From NCBI GenBank assembly GCA_041395525.1, contig JAWLAH010000006.1:62001-126000 (forward strand): DNA of 64,000 nt, given 5' to 3'. A model generated the notes under the pieces. The model saw nothing but the letters and a program-made list of their open reading frames with translations, searched no databases and was not told where the DNA came from. Position numbers and translations under genes: made by a program. Source of the stretch: CADEED01 sp020442965. Lineage in GTDB: Bacteria; Pseudomonadota; Gammaproteobacteria; Steroidobacterales; Steroidobacteraceae. How positions within the stretch are numbered: position 1 is the stretch's first letter; each line of letters starts with the position of its first letter. Shown here piece by piece: positions 19,075 through 27,890 of the stretch.

Positions 19075-20439
19075 ATGGACCTCGATTCTCTGACAGCGCT
19101 CTCACCGGTTGATGGCCGCTACGCGCAAGCTGCCGATAGCTTGCGGCAGTTCATGAGTGAAGGCGCGCTGATACGCGAACGAATTCGCGTCGAAGCCGCC
19201 TGGCTCCTTGCGCTCACCACCGAAGTACCGCAGGTGTTACGTGCGCCGCTCGCTCCCACTGTCATTGATCGCGCTCGCGCGATGGCGACGGACCCCGATA
19301 CCGCGGCGGCGCTCGAAGTCAAGGCGATCGAGCGCCGGATAAATCACGACGTGAAGGCGGTCGAGTACTACGTGCGGGATCAGCTCGAGCAAGCTGGGGC
19401 CGGCCCAGCGGTGCTTGAACTCGTGCATTTCGGCTGCACTTCCGAGGACATCAACAATCTCGCCTACGCCAAGATGCTTTACCGGGCGCGCACGGCGATG
19501 CTCGATCGACTCGAGCAGCTGATCACCACGCTGCGCGCGCTGGCTCACAACTATGCTGACGTCGCGATGCTCGCACGGACGCATGGGCAGACAGCCAGTC
19601 CCACGACCCTGGGCAAAGAATTCGCCAATGTCGTCGCTCGTCTCGAGCGCGCGCACCGTCGCTGGCGATCGGTCGAGCTGCTCGGCAAGTGGAACGGCGC
19701 GGTGGGCAATTACAACGCCCAGGTCGCAGCATTCCCGGAGGTTGATTGGCGTGGCGTCAGTCGCCGTCTGGTCGAATCGTTAGGCCTCGGGTGGAACGAA
19801 TACACGACGCAGATTGAGCCGCACGACTGCGTAGCCGAATACGCCGATGCACTCGCCGCTGCGAATGTCGTGCTGATCGATCTCGCACGCGATATCTGGG
19901 GCTACGTGTCGCTCGGCTACCTTCGCCAGCGCGCAATCGCCGGCGAGGTGGGTTCATCCACCATGCCGCACAAAGTAAATCCGATCAACTTCGAGAATGC
20001 CGAGGGCAACCTCGGCGTCGCGAACGCCCTGCTGCGGCACTTCGCCGACAAGTTGCCCGTGTCGCGCTGGCAGCGCGATCTCACCGACTCCACGGTCTTG
20101 CGCAACGTCGGCGTCGCATTGGCGCATACACAGATCGCTTGGGCCTCATTCGCCAGCGGGCTCAGCAAGATCGAGGCGGATGTCGAGCGCATCGATGCCG
20201 ACCTCGCGGGCGCGCACGAGGTTCTGGGTGAAGCAATCCAAACCGTGCTGCGGGCCGCAGGCGTACCGAACGGGTACGAAACACTCAAAGCGTTTACGCG
20301 CGGTCGGCGCATCGATGCCGCGATGCTCGACGAATTCATTGCCAGCCTGCCGCTGCCGCCGACCGAGCGCCAGCGACTCGCAGGCATGCGCCCGGCAGAT
20401 TATGTCGGGTTGGCCGCGGCGCTGGCGCGCGCGATTTAG
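19075..20439 (+). CDS. purB: adenylosuccinate lyase
   Basis: Two steps of purine synthesis (SAICAR and adenylosuccinate cleavage), both releasing fumarate. 454 aa from ATG 19075 (MDLDSLTALSPVDGRYA), essentially the E. coli PurB length and N-terminus. Superfamily signature GSSTMPHKVNPINFENAEGN, written here as GSSTMPHKVNP plus following NFENAEG, and TARTHGQ-type segment MLARTHGQTASPTTLGKEF. Followed at a distance by nudJ and mnmA, recalling the nudJ-mnmA-hflD-purB neighbourhood of enteric bacteria, though rearranged and without hflD. Confidence 0.97.
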   Translation: MDLDSLTALSPVDGRYAQAADSLRQFMSEGALIRERIRVEAAWLLALTTEVPQVLRAPLAPTVIDRARAMATDPDTAAALEVKAIERRINHDVKAVEYYVRDQLEQAGAGPAVLELVHFGCTSEDINNLAYAKMLYRARTAMLDRLEQLITTLRALAHNYADVAMLARTHGQTASPTTLGKEFANVVARLERAHRRWRSVELLGKWNGAVGNYNAQVAAFPEVDWRGVSRRLVESLGLGWNEYTTQIEPHDCVAEYADALAAANVVLIDLARDIWGYVSLGYLRQRAIAGEVGSSTMPHKVNPINFENAEGNLGVANALLRHFADKLPVSRWQRDLTDSTVLRNVGVALAHTQIAWASFASGLSKIEADVERIDADLAGAHEVLGEAIQTVLRAAGVPNGYETLKAFTRGRRIDAAMLDEFIASLPLPPTERQRLAGMRPADYVGLAAALARAI

Positions 20440-20605
20440 CGCGGGAGTTCCCCCACAACTGCGACCTGTGGCTCGTTTTCGTCCGCAATGCGACAATCGG
20501 GCTCGCCATTCGTGATCTAGCGCGCATCTACCGACAGACGTCGGGTTTATGTTGCCTGCCGCGCGGGGGTCGCCGCGCAGTCGGCACAGGGATCTTGAAG
20601 CCAAG

Positions 20606-21178
20606 ATGGCCAGCGGGGAGTTCGAACTCGGGATACTCACTCAGGCAGCTGCTGCGGCAACGCAGCCGCAGATGCCCGTTGTGCCGCGCGAACGTGCCGA
20701 CGGTACGGTTGAAATTGTGACGTCCCTCGATGAACTGCGCGCCTCGGTCAACAAGGTCGCTGGCACAGCGCGGCGTTTACTCTCGATCTATACCCCGGAT
20801 CTCGAACCCGAGCTGTACGATCAAACCGAATTCCTCGAGATCGTCAAACGCTTCGTTCTGGCGCGACGCTTCGCGAAAGTTCGGGTGCTGATCGGCATCA
20901 ATCCCGAGTTCGGCCGGGAGCAACATCGTTTTCTCGCGATGAGCCGCCGTCTCACGAGCTACATCGAAATGCGTCCCGCCGGATCCCTCAACCAGCAACA
21001 CGCCGCCGCCTACGTAATCGCTGACGATCGCGCGCTCGTGTATCGGGTCCATTCTGATTCGTGGGACGGCGTCGCCGATTACGACAATTCGCCGGTCGCC
21101 AGAATGCACCTGGCTGAGTTCGACAGCGCCTGGATGAGTAGCGAACCTGAGCTGTCCCTGCGCAGCGCGACTCGTTAG
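20606..21178 (+). CDS. uncharacterised protein, possible phospholipase-D-like fold
   Basis: 190 aa from ATG 20606; an alternative ATG at 20549 would give 209 aa, and neither has a convincing ribosome-binding site. I do not recognise a characterised function. The sequence has an Ala/Gln-rich N-terminus, then a compact domain (DGTVEIVTSLDELRASVNKV, RRLLSIYTPDLEPELYDQTE, FLEIVKRFVLARRFAKVRVL) that reads like the domain attached to GNAT acetyltransferases in other gammaproteobacteria and resembling PLD-like folds, but without a clear HKD motif. Position between purB and nudJ-mnmA is the main clue. 109 nt upstream (20440-20548) hold nothing I can identify. Confidence 0.6.
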   Translation: MASGEFELGILTQAAAAATQPQMPVVPRERADGTVEIVTSLDELRASVNKVAGTARRLLSIYTPDLEPELYDQTEFLEIVKRFVLARRFAKVRVLIGINPEFGREQHRFLAMSRRLTSYIEMRPAGSLNQQHAAAYVIADDRALVYRVHSDSWDGVADYDNSPVARMHLAEFDSAWMSSEPELSLRSATR

Positions 21179-21195
21179 TCCGAGCGATAACGCCG

Positions 21196-21693
21196 ATGTC
21201 CCGACGAGCAGACCTTAGACCAACGATTACCGTTGCCGCAATCGCCGAGCGCGACGGAAAATACCTCGTGATCGAAGAACGCATTCGCGGCCGGCTTGTG
21301 ATCACCCAGCCCGGCGGCCATGTCGAAGATCGCGAGACGCTGCTCGAGGCGATCATGCGCGAGACGCTCGAAGAGAGCGCTTACGCCTTCGAACCGAACT
21401 ATCTTGTTTGCACTTATCTGATGCGCGATCCTGCGACAGGACACTCGAGCCTGCGTTTCAACTTCGCCGGATCGGTCGCGGGACCCGACTGTCGGCGGGC
21501 GCTCGACACCGGCATCGAGCGTGCGCTCTGGATGTCACGCGACGAACTGCACCACGCCGCGGCGAGATTGCGCTCGCCGCTGGTCCTGCGGGCTCTGTCA
21601 GACTACGAGTCTGGCATGCGCAGTCCGCTCGAGAGCGTGCAGTATCTCGATCTCGATTCGGCCAGTCACGTGCGCTCGGTCGTCAGTTTCTAG
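21196..21693 (+). CDS. nudJ: Nudix phosphatase, NudJ type
   Basis: 165 aa Nudix hydrolase. NudJ of E. coli removes phosphate from nucleoside di/triphosphates and thiamine-pyrophosphate precursors. The Nudix box is GGHVEDRETLLEAIMRETLE followed by ESAY, with the G-x5-E-x7-RE-x2-EE spacing kept. The lead-in RPTITVAAIAERDGKYLVIE and the segment LRFNFAGSV fit the subfamily. Located 40 nt upstream of mnmA exactly as nudJ is in enteric genomes, which supports the assignment more than the sequence alone. Confidence 0.9.
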   Translation: MSRRADLRPTITVAAIAERDGKYLVIEERIRGRLVITQPGGHVEDRETLLEAIMRETLEESAYAFEPNYLVCTYLMRDPATGHSSLRFNFAGSVAGPDCRRALDTGIERALWMSRDELHHAAARLRSPLVLRALSDYESGMRSPLESVQYLDLDSASHVRSVVSF

Positions 21694-21733
21694 AGCACTG
21701 GTCTTGGCGGCCGATTGCCAGCGCGGCGTTACA

Positions 21734-22852
21734 ATGACGCCCGTGGCCGCATTGAAACAATCTCCACCATCGCAAGCGCGCGTCGTAGTCGGCATGTCCG
21801 GCGGCGTCGATTCTGCGGTGGCCGCCCTGCTCTTGCAGCGCGCCGGTTACGACGTGCAGGGGCTCTTCATGAGCAACTGGGAGGACGACGAGGACGGCTA
21901 CTGCACCACCGCGCGCGATTTGCAGGACGCCCGGGCGACGGCTGCGGAGCTTGCGATCCCGCTGCATGTCGTGAGCTTTGCGGCCACGTACCGCCAGCGG
22001 GTCTTCGAGTATTTTCTGGACGAGTCCCGCGCCGGTCGCACGCCGAATCCGGACGTCCTGTGCAATCGTGAGATCAAGTTTGGGGTCTGTCTCGCCTACG
22101 CCGCGCGCCTTGGCGCCGATCGGTTCGCCACTGGCCACTACGCGCGCCTGGAGTATCGGGCGGACGGCATCGCATTGCTCAAGGCGACCGACACCAGCAA
22201 GGATCAGTCCTATTTCCTGCACGCTGTGCCGCGCGAACAGTTTGAACGGGTGCTGTTCCCGCTCGGCGAGCTGAGCAAAGCGGAAGTGCGTGCCCTTGCA
22301 CGCGCTGCGGGGCTGCCGGTGTTCGACAAACCCGATAGCACCGGGATCTGCTTTATCGGCGAGCGGCCGTTCCGGGAATTCCTCGGCGCCTACCTGAGCG
22401 ATTCGCCAGGACCGATACTCTCTGATCGGGACGAGGTGCTCGGGACCCATCGCGGTCTTGCGTTCTATACGCTCGGACAGCGCAGTGGCCTCGCGATCGG
22501 TGGCCAGGCTGGCAAGCCGGAACAGGCCTGGTTCGTCGCACACAAAGACCAGAGCCGCAACGCCCTGATCGTCGTACAAGGTCACGATCACCCGCGGCTC
22601 GCCAGCGCTGCGCTCAACGCGACAGATTTTCACTGGCTCGCCGCAATGCCCACCGCACCGTTTCAGGCAGGCGCGAAAGTACGGCATCGCCAATCCGATC
22701 AGGCGTGCGCGGTCACTCTCGGCAATCGCGGGGATGTGCAGCTGAAGTTCGCCGTTCCGCAACGTGCGGTGACGCCGGGCCAATTCGCAGTGCTCTACGA
22801 TGGCGTTCGTTGTCTGGGCGGTGGCGTCATCGATGCCGTACTTCCCGCGTGA
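21734..22852 (+). CDS. mnmA: tRNA-specific 2-thiouridylase MnmA
   Basis: Thiolates U34 of tRNA-Lys, -Glu and -Gln using sulfur relayed by the Tus/Isc system. 372 aa: PP-loop SGGVDS at residues 22-27, catalytic cysteines in NPDVLCNREIKFG and DSTGICFIGERPF, and ATGHYAR, YTLGQRSGL and DQSYFL segments. The ATG at 21734 gives MTPVAALKQ; an open frame extends upstream through nudJ and is not used. The next gene, acnA, has its own promoter just downstream. Confidence 0.96.
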   Translation: MTPVAALKQSPPSQARVVVGMSGGVDSAVAALLLQRAGYDVQGLFMSNWEDDEDGYCTTARDLQDARATAAELAIPLHVVSFAATYRQRVFEYFLDESRAGRTPNPDVLCNREIKFGVCLAYAARLGADRFATGHYARLEYRADGIALLKATDTSKDQSYFLHAVPREQFERVLFPLGELSKAEVRALARAAGLPVFDKPDSTGICFIGERPFREFLGAYLSDSPGPILSDRDEVLGTHRGLAFYTLGQRSGLAIGGQAGKPEQAWFVAHKDQSRNALIVVQGHDHPRLASAALNATDFHWLAAMPTAPFQAGAKVRHRQSDQACAVTLGNRGDVQLKFAVPQRAVTPGQFAVLYDGVRCLGGGVIDAVLPA

Positions 22853-22855
22853 AAT

Positions 22856-22885
22856 TTGGGCCGCCACACGTCGCACAGTTATAAT
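22856..22885 (+). promoter_or_regulatory. sigma70-type promoter candidate for acnA
   Basis: A perfect -10 hexamer TATAAT at 22880-22885 with a weak -35 TTGGGC at 22856-22861, spacer 18 bp. It lies between the mnmA stop (22852) and the acnA start (22918), giving a short leader of about 25 nt that contains a GGGAG ribosome-binding site ending 6 nt before the ATG. An exact consensus -10 in GC-rich DNA at this position is unlikely by chance. Confidence 0.6.
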
Positions 22886-22917
22886 GGCCTGTTGGCTATT
22901 GCTTATTGGGAGACATC

Positions 22918-25617
22918 ATGACGGACAGCTTCAAGGCACGCTCCAAACTCAACGTTGGTGGCAAATCGTACGACTACTGGAGCCTTGCCGCGCTGCCCGC
23001 CGAGAAAGCAGCCAAGCTGCCGTTCTCGCTCAAGATCCTTCTCGAGAACCTGTTGCGCTTCGAAGACGGAATCAACGTCACGCGCAAGGACGTCGAAGCC
23101 GTTCTCAATTGGGACGCGAAAGCGGCTCCTTCGCACGAAATTTCGTTCACGCCGGCGCGCGTCATCATGCAGGACTTCACAGGCGTGCCCTGCATCGTCG
23201 ATCTCGCGGCCATGCGCGACGCTGTGCAAAAGCTTGGCGGTGATCCAGAACGGGTGAACCCGTTGGCGCCCGCGGAACTCGTCATCGATCACTCGGTACA
23301 GGTCGACGAGTACGGTACGCCGCAAGCACTTGCCGCTAACAACAAAATCGAATTCGAACGCAATGGCGAACGCTACGCGTTTCTGCGCTGGGGGCAGACG
23401 GCGTTCCGTAATTTCAAAGTAGTTCCCCCTAACACCGGAATTGTTCACCAGGTCAACCTGGAGTACCTCGGGCGGGTCGTATTTCACAACGACACGGACG
23501 GACAGAATGAGCTGTATCCGGACACGCTCGTCGGCACCGACTCGCATACGACCATGATCAATGGCCTCGGCATTCTGGGCTGGGGCGTGGGTGGTATCGA
23601 GGCCGAGGCCGCGATGCTGGGTCAACCCGTCACGATGCTGATTCCACAGGTTATCGGCTTCAAGATAACGGGGCGACTGGCGCCGGGTGCCACTGCCACG
23701 GACCTCGTCCTCACGGTCACCGAGATGCTGCGCAAACGCGGTGTGGTCGACAAATTCGTCGAGTACTTCGGCGACGGCCTGGCACATCTACCGCTCGCCG
23801 ATCGCGCGACGCTCGCCAACATGGCGCCGGAGTACGGCAGCACCTGCGGCATCTTCCCGGTCGATGAAGAGACGCTGCGCTATCTCGAACTCTCCGGTCG
23901 GCCGAGCGAGCAAGTCAAGTTGGTGGAGGCATACGCCAAAGCGCAAGGCATGTGGCGCGTCAAAGGCGCGCCCGCGGCCAACTACACCGATGTACTGGAA
24001 CTTGACATGAGCACGATCGTGCCGAGCATCGCTGGACCGAAACGTCCACAGGACCGCATTCCGCTCAGCTCGGCCAAGCAAGCGTACCGCGCAGCCCTGA
24101 AGACGATGGCCGACGAACGCGGCAAGAAGAATCCCACCGCGACCGGCAAGGCCGCGGCCAACCTGGCCGGCGAGCAGTTCGAACTGCATGACGGTGCGGT
24201 GCTGATCGCCGCCATCACGAGCTGTACGAATACTTCGAACCCGAGTGTCATGCTGGGCGCGGCGCTACTCGCTCGCAACGCGACCCGGCTCGGACTCAGG
24301 GCCAAACCCTGGGTCAAGACGAGCCTCGCGCCAGGCTCCAAGGTTGTTACTGACTACCTGGTCAAGGCAGGCCTGCTCGAGGACTTGCGTGCTGCGGGAT
24401 TCTTCGTCGTGGGGTACGGCTGCACCACCTGCATCGGCAATTCCGGTCCGCTCAAGCCGGAGATATCCGCCGGGGTCAAAGCGGGCGATATCATCGCGAC
24501 GTCGGTGCTCTCGGGCAACCGCAACTTTGAAGGGCGGGTGCATCCGGAAGTCAAAATGAATTTTCTCGCCTCGCCCCCGCTCGTGGTGGCCTACGCTCTC
24601 GCCGGCACGCTGGACATCGATCTGCAAAATGAGCCGCTCGGCACTTCGAGCAATGGCAAGCCGGTGTACCTGCGCGATATCTGGCCATCCGATCGGGAAG
24701 TGGCGGATGTCGTACAAAAGTCGCTCGATTCCAAAATGTTCCAGAAGAGTTACAGCGATGTATTCAAGGGCGACCAGCTCTGGTCGTCGATCAAGATACC
24801 TGCCGGCAAGATCTATGCGTGGGACGAGCATTCCACCTACGTTCGCAACCCACCCTACTTCGATGGCCTGACGATGACGCCACCCGCCATCGGCGACGTA
24901 CGCGGCGCGCGGGTGCTGGCGTTGCTCGGCGATTCGGTTACCACCGACCATATCTCGCCGGCTGGCAACATCGCCAAAGACGGCCCGGCCGCGAAATACC
25001 TGATGGCAAAGGGCGTGCAGCCGAAGGACTTCAACTCGTTTGGCGCACGTCGTGGCAATCACGAAGTAATGATGCGCGGCACCTTCGCCAACATTCGCCT
25101 GCGAAATTTGATGGTGCCCGGTGTCGAGGGCGGCGTCGCCGTGCATATCCCGAGTGGTGAACGGCTGTCTATCTACGACGTAGCCATGCGCTACCAGGCT
25201 GAGAAGACGCCACTCATTGTGCTGGCCGGCAAAGAGTACGGCACCGGTTCATCACGCGATTGGGCTGCCAAGGGCACCATGCTATTGGGCGTACGCGCGG
25301 TCATCGCGGAAAGCTTCGAGCGCATTCACCGCTCCAACCTGATCGGCATGGGCGTCCTGCCACTGCAATTTCCCGAAGGGCAGTCCGCGCAATCACTCGG
25401 GCTCAGCGGCCAGGAAACTTTCGATATCGTGGGTATCGCCAAGGCCGATTCAAGCGCCGTTGACGTCGTCGCAACGCCGTCGGGCGGAGGTTCGCCGATC
25501 AAGTTCCAGGCGCGCGTGCGCATCGATACGCCCAAGGAACGTGATTACTACCAACATGGTGGAATCCTGCAGTACGTATTGCGGCAGATCGCGAGCGAGA
25601 AACGGGCGACGGCTTAG
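22918..25617 (+). CDS. acnA: aconitate hydratase (AcnA/IRP type)
   Basis: 4Fe-4S enzyme isomerising citrate and isocitrate via cis-aconitate; AcnA-type proteins are the stress-stable form and can bind mRNA when the cluster is lost. 899 aa, the usual AcnA length. Cluster ligands are in ITSCTNTSNPSVM and GYGCTTCIGNSGPL; the substrate segment DSHTTMINGLGILGWGVGG and C-terminal GKEYGTGSSRDWAAKG are intact. Start ATG 22918 (MTDSFKARSKLNVGG) is preceded by GGGAG. Together with fumC, icd, aceA and aceB, the window carries much of the TCA/glyoxylate machinery. Confidence 0.97.
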   Translation: MTDSFKARSKLNVGGKSYDYWSLAALPAEKAAKLPFSLKILLENLLRFEDGINVTRKDVEAVLNWDAKAAPSHEISFTPARVIMQDFTGVPCIVDLAAMRDAVQKLGGDPERVNPLAPAELVIDHSVQVDEYGTPQALAANNKIEFERNGERYAFLRWGQTAFRNFKVVPPNTGIVHQVNLEYLGRVVFHNDTDGQNELYPDTLVGTDSHTTMINGLGILGWGVGGIEAEAAMLGQPVTMLIPQVIGFKITGRLAPGATATDLVLTVTEMLRKRGVVDKFVEYFGDGLAHLPLADRATLANMAPEYGSTCGIFPVDEETLRYLELSGRPSEQVKLVEAYAKAQGMWRVKGAPAANYTDVLELDMSTIVPSIAGPKRPQDRIPLSSAKQAYRAALKTMADERGKKNPTATGKAAANLAGEQFELHDGAVLIAAITSCTNTSNPSVMLGAALLARNATRLGLRAKPWVKTSLAPGSKVVTDYLVKAGLLEDLRAAGFFVVGYGCTTCIGNSGPLKPEISAGVKAGDIIATSVLSGNRNFEGRVHPEVKMNFLASPPLVVAYALAGTLDIDLQNEPLGTSSNGKPVYLRDIWPSDREVADVVQKSLDSKMFQKSYSDVFKGDQLWSSIKIPAGKIYAWDEHSTYVRNPPYFDGLTMTPPAIGDVRGARVLALLGDSVTTDHISPAGNIAKDGPAAKYLMAKGVQPKDFNSFGARRGNHEVMMRGTFANIRLRNLMVPGVEGGVAVHIPSGERLSIYDVAMRYQAEKTPLIVLAGKEYGTGSSRDWAAKGTMLLGVRAVIAESFERIHRSNLIGMGVLPLQFPEGQSAQSLGLSGQETFDIVGIAKADSSAVDVVATPSGGGSPIKFQARVRIDTPKERDYYQHGGILQYVLRQIASEKRATA

Positions 25618-25674
25618 CAGGGACCGCCGCCCGCTCGCCTTACGGTCCGGCTGACTCGAGCCACCCGATGCGCG

Positions 25675-25702
25675 ACGGTCGGGCGCTCATGCGTCCGACC
25701 GT
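25675..25702 (+). terminator. terminator-like hairpin after acnA
   Basis: Stem ACGGTCGG (25675-25682) pairs perfectly with CCGACCGT (25695-25702) around a 12-nt loop and is followed by TTT. It lies 58 nt past the acnA stop and overlaps the 3' end of convergent creD, whose stop codon is in the loop. The T-run is short, so an intrinsic terminator is only possible. Confidence 0.35.
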
Positions 25703-27087
25703 TTGCCAAGCGCCGCCCAGTCGAGGCGTCGCGTAACCAGCATCACCGCTGCGAGCACGCCGAAGAGCAGCGTGGCGCCCATCAACAACGCATAGTCCTC
25801 GGAGATCAGGATCAGATAGAGCGTTGCATAGAGCCCGGCCAGACCAGCGCCGGCCATCGCGCCTTGCGCGGCGCTCTTTGCGACTCCAGCCAGATAGACT
25901 CCAATCAGTACGACCAGCGCAGCAGCGGCAGTCAGGTACGCCATGCCAAATGCGAGATGCTCGGACAGGGCCAGCAGCAAGACGTAGAACACTGCGAGCG
26001 CCAGGCCCACGAATAGATAATGCATCCCATGCAGCGGCTTGCGACCCGCGTGCTCCCAGATAAAGAATGCCAGCAACGTGAGTGCGATGACCAGCACGGC
26101 GTAATGCACTGCACGGTAGTTACGTTGATAGACGTCGGCAGGCTGATATTGCTGAACGCCGATTGCCGCTACCGCAAACGCCTCGTCCGCAGACAGCTGC
26201 TTACTTACCTGATCACCGTACCACTGCTGTCCAAAGTTGCGGCTGAGCCCGAGCGTGGTCCAGTTCGCCTTGAAGCCGGCGGCGCTGGTCTGCTCTGCGC
26301 CCGGACTTTGCCCACCGAGGAACTTGGGATGCGGCCAGTCTGACTCGATCGTTGTGTTGCTCGAGCGCGCCAGCGGCAGAACCATGAGCGCTTCGCTACC
26401 GACTAACTCCAGGCGAATGCTGAACGGAATCCGATCGGCAGTACGCAGCAGGTCCACGGGTGGTTTGACCGCTGGCCCTGAATAACTTGCGTACCCGCCT
26501 GACTGCAACTCGAGCGCGCGGCCGCCAAGTTTGAATTCAGAGACCGCGCGCAACGTCCGTGACTCCGAGTTGAGGACGATCAAAAGCGCTTCCGCCCACT
26601 GCACGTCGCGATCGGCCTCGACGCGGCGCAACTCGTCCAGATCTCGAGCTGAGAATTCGCCCGCTAGACTGACAACGGCATTGTAGCTCGGCACCTCGTA
26701 GAGCCCCGATCGCTTCGGCTTGACCTTGAGCCGAACCTGCGTCGTCAGAGAATCCGGCAGTACATGCAAGACGGTTCGAACAACCTCTATCCGGTGCTCC
26801 TTGATGAAACGCGTATCGTTTGGATCGTCTTCCAACAGCTTGACGCGCCTTTCGACCGTGCGTTTGGTGATGACCGGCACACTCAACAACACGCCGCCGG
26901 TCGTCTGCAGCCCACCGACCGTCCCTTGCACCACCGCCACTGCCGATTGTCGTGCGGCGAGTCGTTCCGCGACCAAGCCATCGACCATCGACAACGCGAC
27001 CAGCAGCAGCCCCAGCACCGCGGTGACGACGAGCCCCTTGCGCACCAGCGGCGGCAAGCGCCGGGCGGTATTTCCCACCTGCGACAT
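25687..27087 (-). CDS. creD: CreD-like inner membrane protein
   Basis: 466 aa. One N-terminal membrane segment (KGLVVTAVLGLLLVALSMV), a large periplasmic domain, and a C-terminal block of about five or six helices with the CreD signatures RAVHYAVLVIALTLLAFF and MHYLFVGLALAVFYVLLLA. CreD is induced by the CreBC two-component system in enteric bacteria and affects envelope integrity and beta-lactam response; its biochemical role is unknown. No creB/creC is adjacent, so regulation differs here. The start is ATG 27087 preceded by TAGGGAG; a longer frame to 27147 lacks a ribosome-binding site. Confidence 0.9.
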   Translation of the reverse strand: MSQVGNTARRLPPLVRKGLVVTAVLGLLLVALSMVDGLVAERLAARQSAVAVVQGTVGGLQTTGGVLLSVPVITKRTVERRVKLLEDDPNDTRFIKEHRIEVVRTVLHVLPDSLTTQVRLKVKPKRSGLYEVPSYNAVVSLAGEFSARDLDELRRVEADRDVQWAEALLIVLNSESRTLRAVSEFKLGGRALELQSGGYASYSGPAVKPPVDLLRTADRIPFSIRLELVGSEALMVLPLARSSNTTIESDWPHPKFLGGQSPGAEQTSAAGFKANWTTLGLSRNFGQQWYGDQVSKQLSADEAFAVAAIGVQQYQPADVYQRNYRAVHYAVLVIALTLLAFFIWEHAGRKPLHGMHYLFVGLALAVFYVLLLALSEHLAFGMAYLTAAAALVVLIGVYLAGVAKSAAQGAMAGAGLAGLYATLYLILISEDYALLMGATLLFGVLAAVMLVTRRLDWAALGKRSDA

Positions 27088-27191
27088 TTCGATCTCCCTA
27101 ACTGTGACTTGCAACGGCTGTACGATGCGGGACGAAGGTGGCAACACCGGCTCATCGTTTGTGGCAAATTGTGACTAGAACTCATCCCATC

Positions 27192-27845
27192 ATGCGCATC
27201 GCCCTGTTCGATCTGGATGGCACCATTACGTATCGCGATACGCTCGTGCCTTTCATCCTCGGTTGGCTCCGCGAACGCCGGTTGGGCGGGATTCGTCTGT
27301 TACGTGCCACTCCGGCCGTGTTGCACTACGCCTTTGATCATGATCGAGGCAGGCTGAAGGGCGACCTGCTACACGCAACGCTCGGCGGCACATCTCGTAG
27401 TGATCTCGAGGGATGGGCGGAGCGTTTTGCGCGGGCCACGGTCGCGTCACAGGTGATGCCCGGTGCGCGCGAGGCCATCGATCGGCATCGCTTGGCCGGA
27501 GACCGACTGGTACTGATGTCCGCGAGCGTTGATTGCTACGTACCCCGGGTGGCGGCGCTGCTCGGCTTCGCCAACGTTATCTGCACGCCAGTGCTTTGGG
27601 ACGGCGACAAGTTGGACGGTCGACTGGCGGGGCCAAACTGTCGCGGTGACGAGAAGGCTCGGCAACTTCGCAGCTTGCAGGAGCGTCACCCACGCGCCGA
27701 GATTGTCGCCTATGGCAACTCGATGTCCGATGTTCCACACCTTTGCCTCGCGGCACGGGGTGTGTTCGTCAATGCACCGCCACGCGCACGCTCGCGGCTA
27801 ATCAGGCGGGGTTTGATCTGCGAAAACTGGCGCAGGCCTCGCTAG
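27192..27845 (+). CDS. HAD-superfamily subfamily IB phosphatase
   Basis: 217 aa, cytoplasmic. Motif I is DLDGTITYRDT with nucleophile Asp7 and general acid Asp9 (FDLDGT); motif II LVLMSAS; motif III around GDEKARQL; motif IV GNSMSDVPHL. The pattern and size match the SerB-like/IB group that includes PgpC-type phosphatidylglycerophosphatases, phosphoserine phosphatase-like proteins and CicA. In this group sequence alone does not decide the substrate. Divergent from creD (104 nt between starts) and followed 45 nt later by a Tat-type exported protein. Confidence 0.85.
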   Translation: MRIALFDLDGTITYRDTLVPFILGWLRERRLGGIRLLRATPAVLHYAFDHDRGRLKGDLLHATLGGTSRSDLEGWAERFARATVASQVMPGAREAIDRHRLAGDRLVLMSASVDCYVPRVAALLGFANVICTPVLWDGDKLDGRLAGPNCRGDEKARQLRSLQERHPRAEIVAYGNSMSDVPHLCLAARGVFVNAPPRARSRLIRRGLICENWRRPR

Positions 27846-27890
27846 AGCATTAGAGTGCCGCTCGCTGCTCCACAAATGAGGCTCCGTCCA

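Noticed and set aside
21683..22876. Long reverse-strand open frame (397 codons) opposite mnmA
   Set aside because: It is the antisense shadow of mnmA; composition has no family resemblance and mnmA has all its catalytic motifs.
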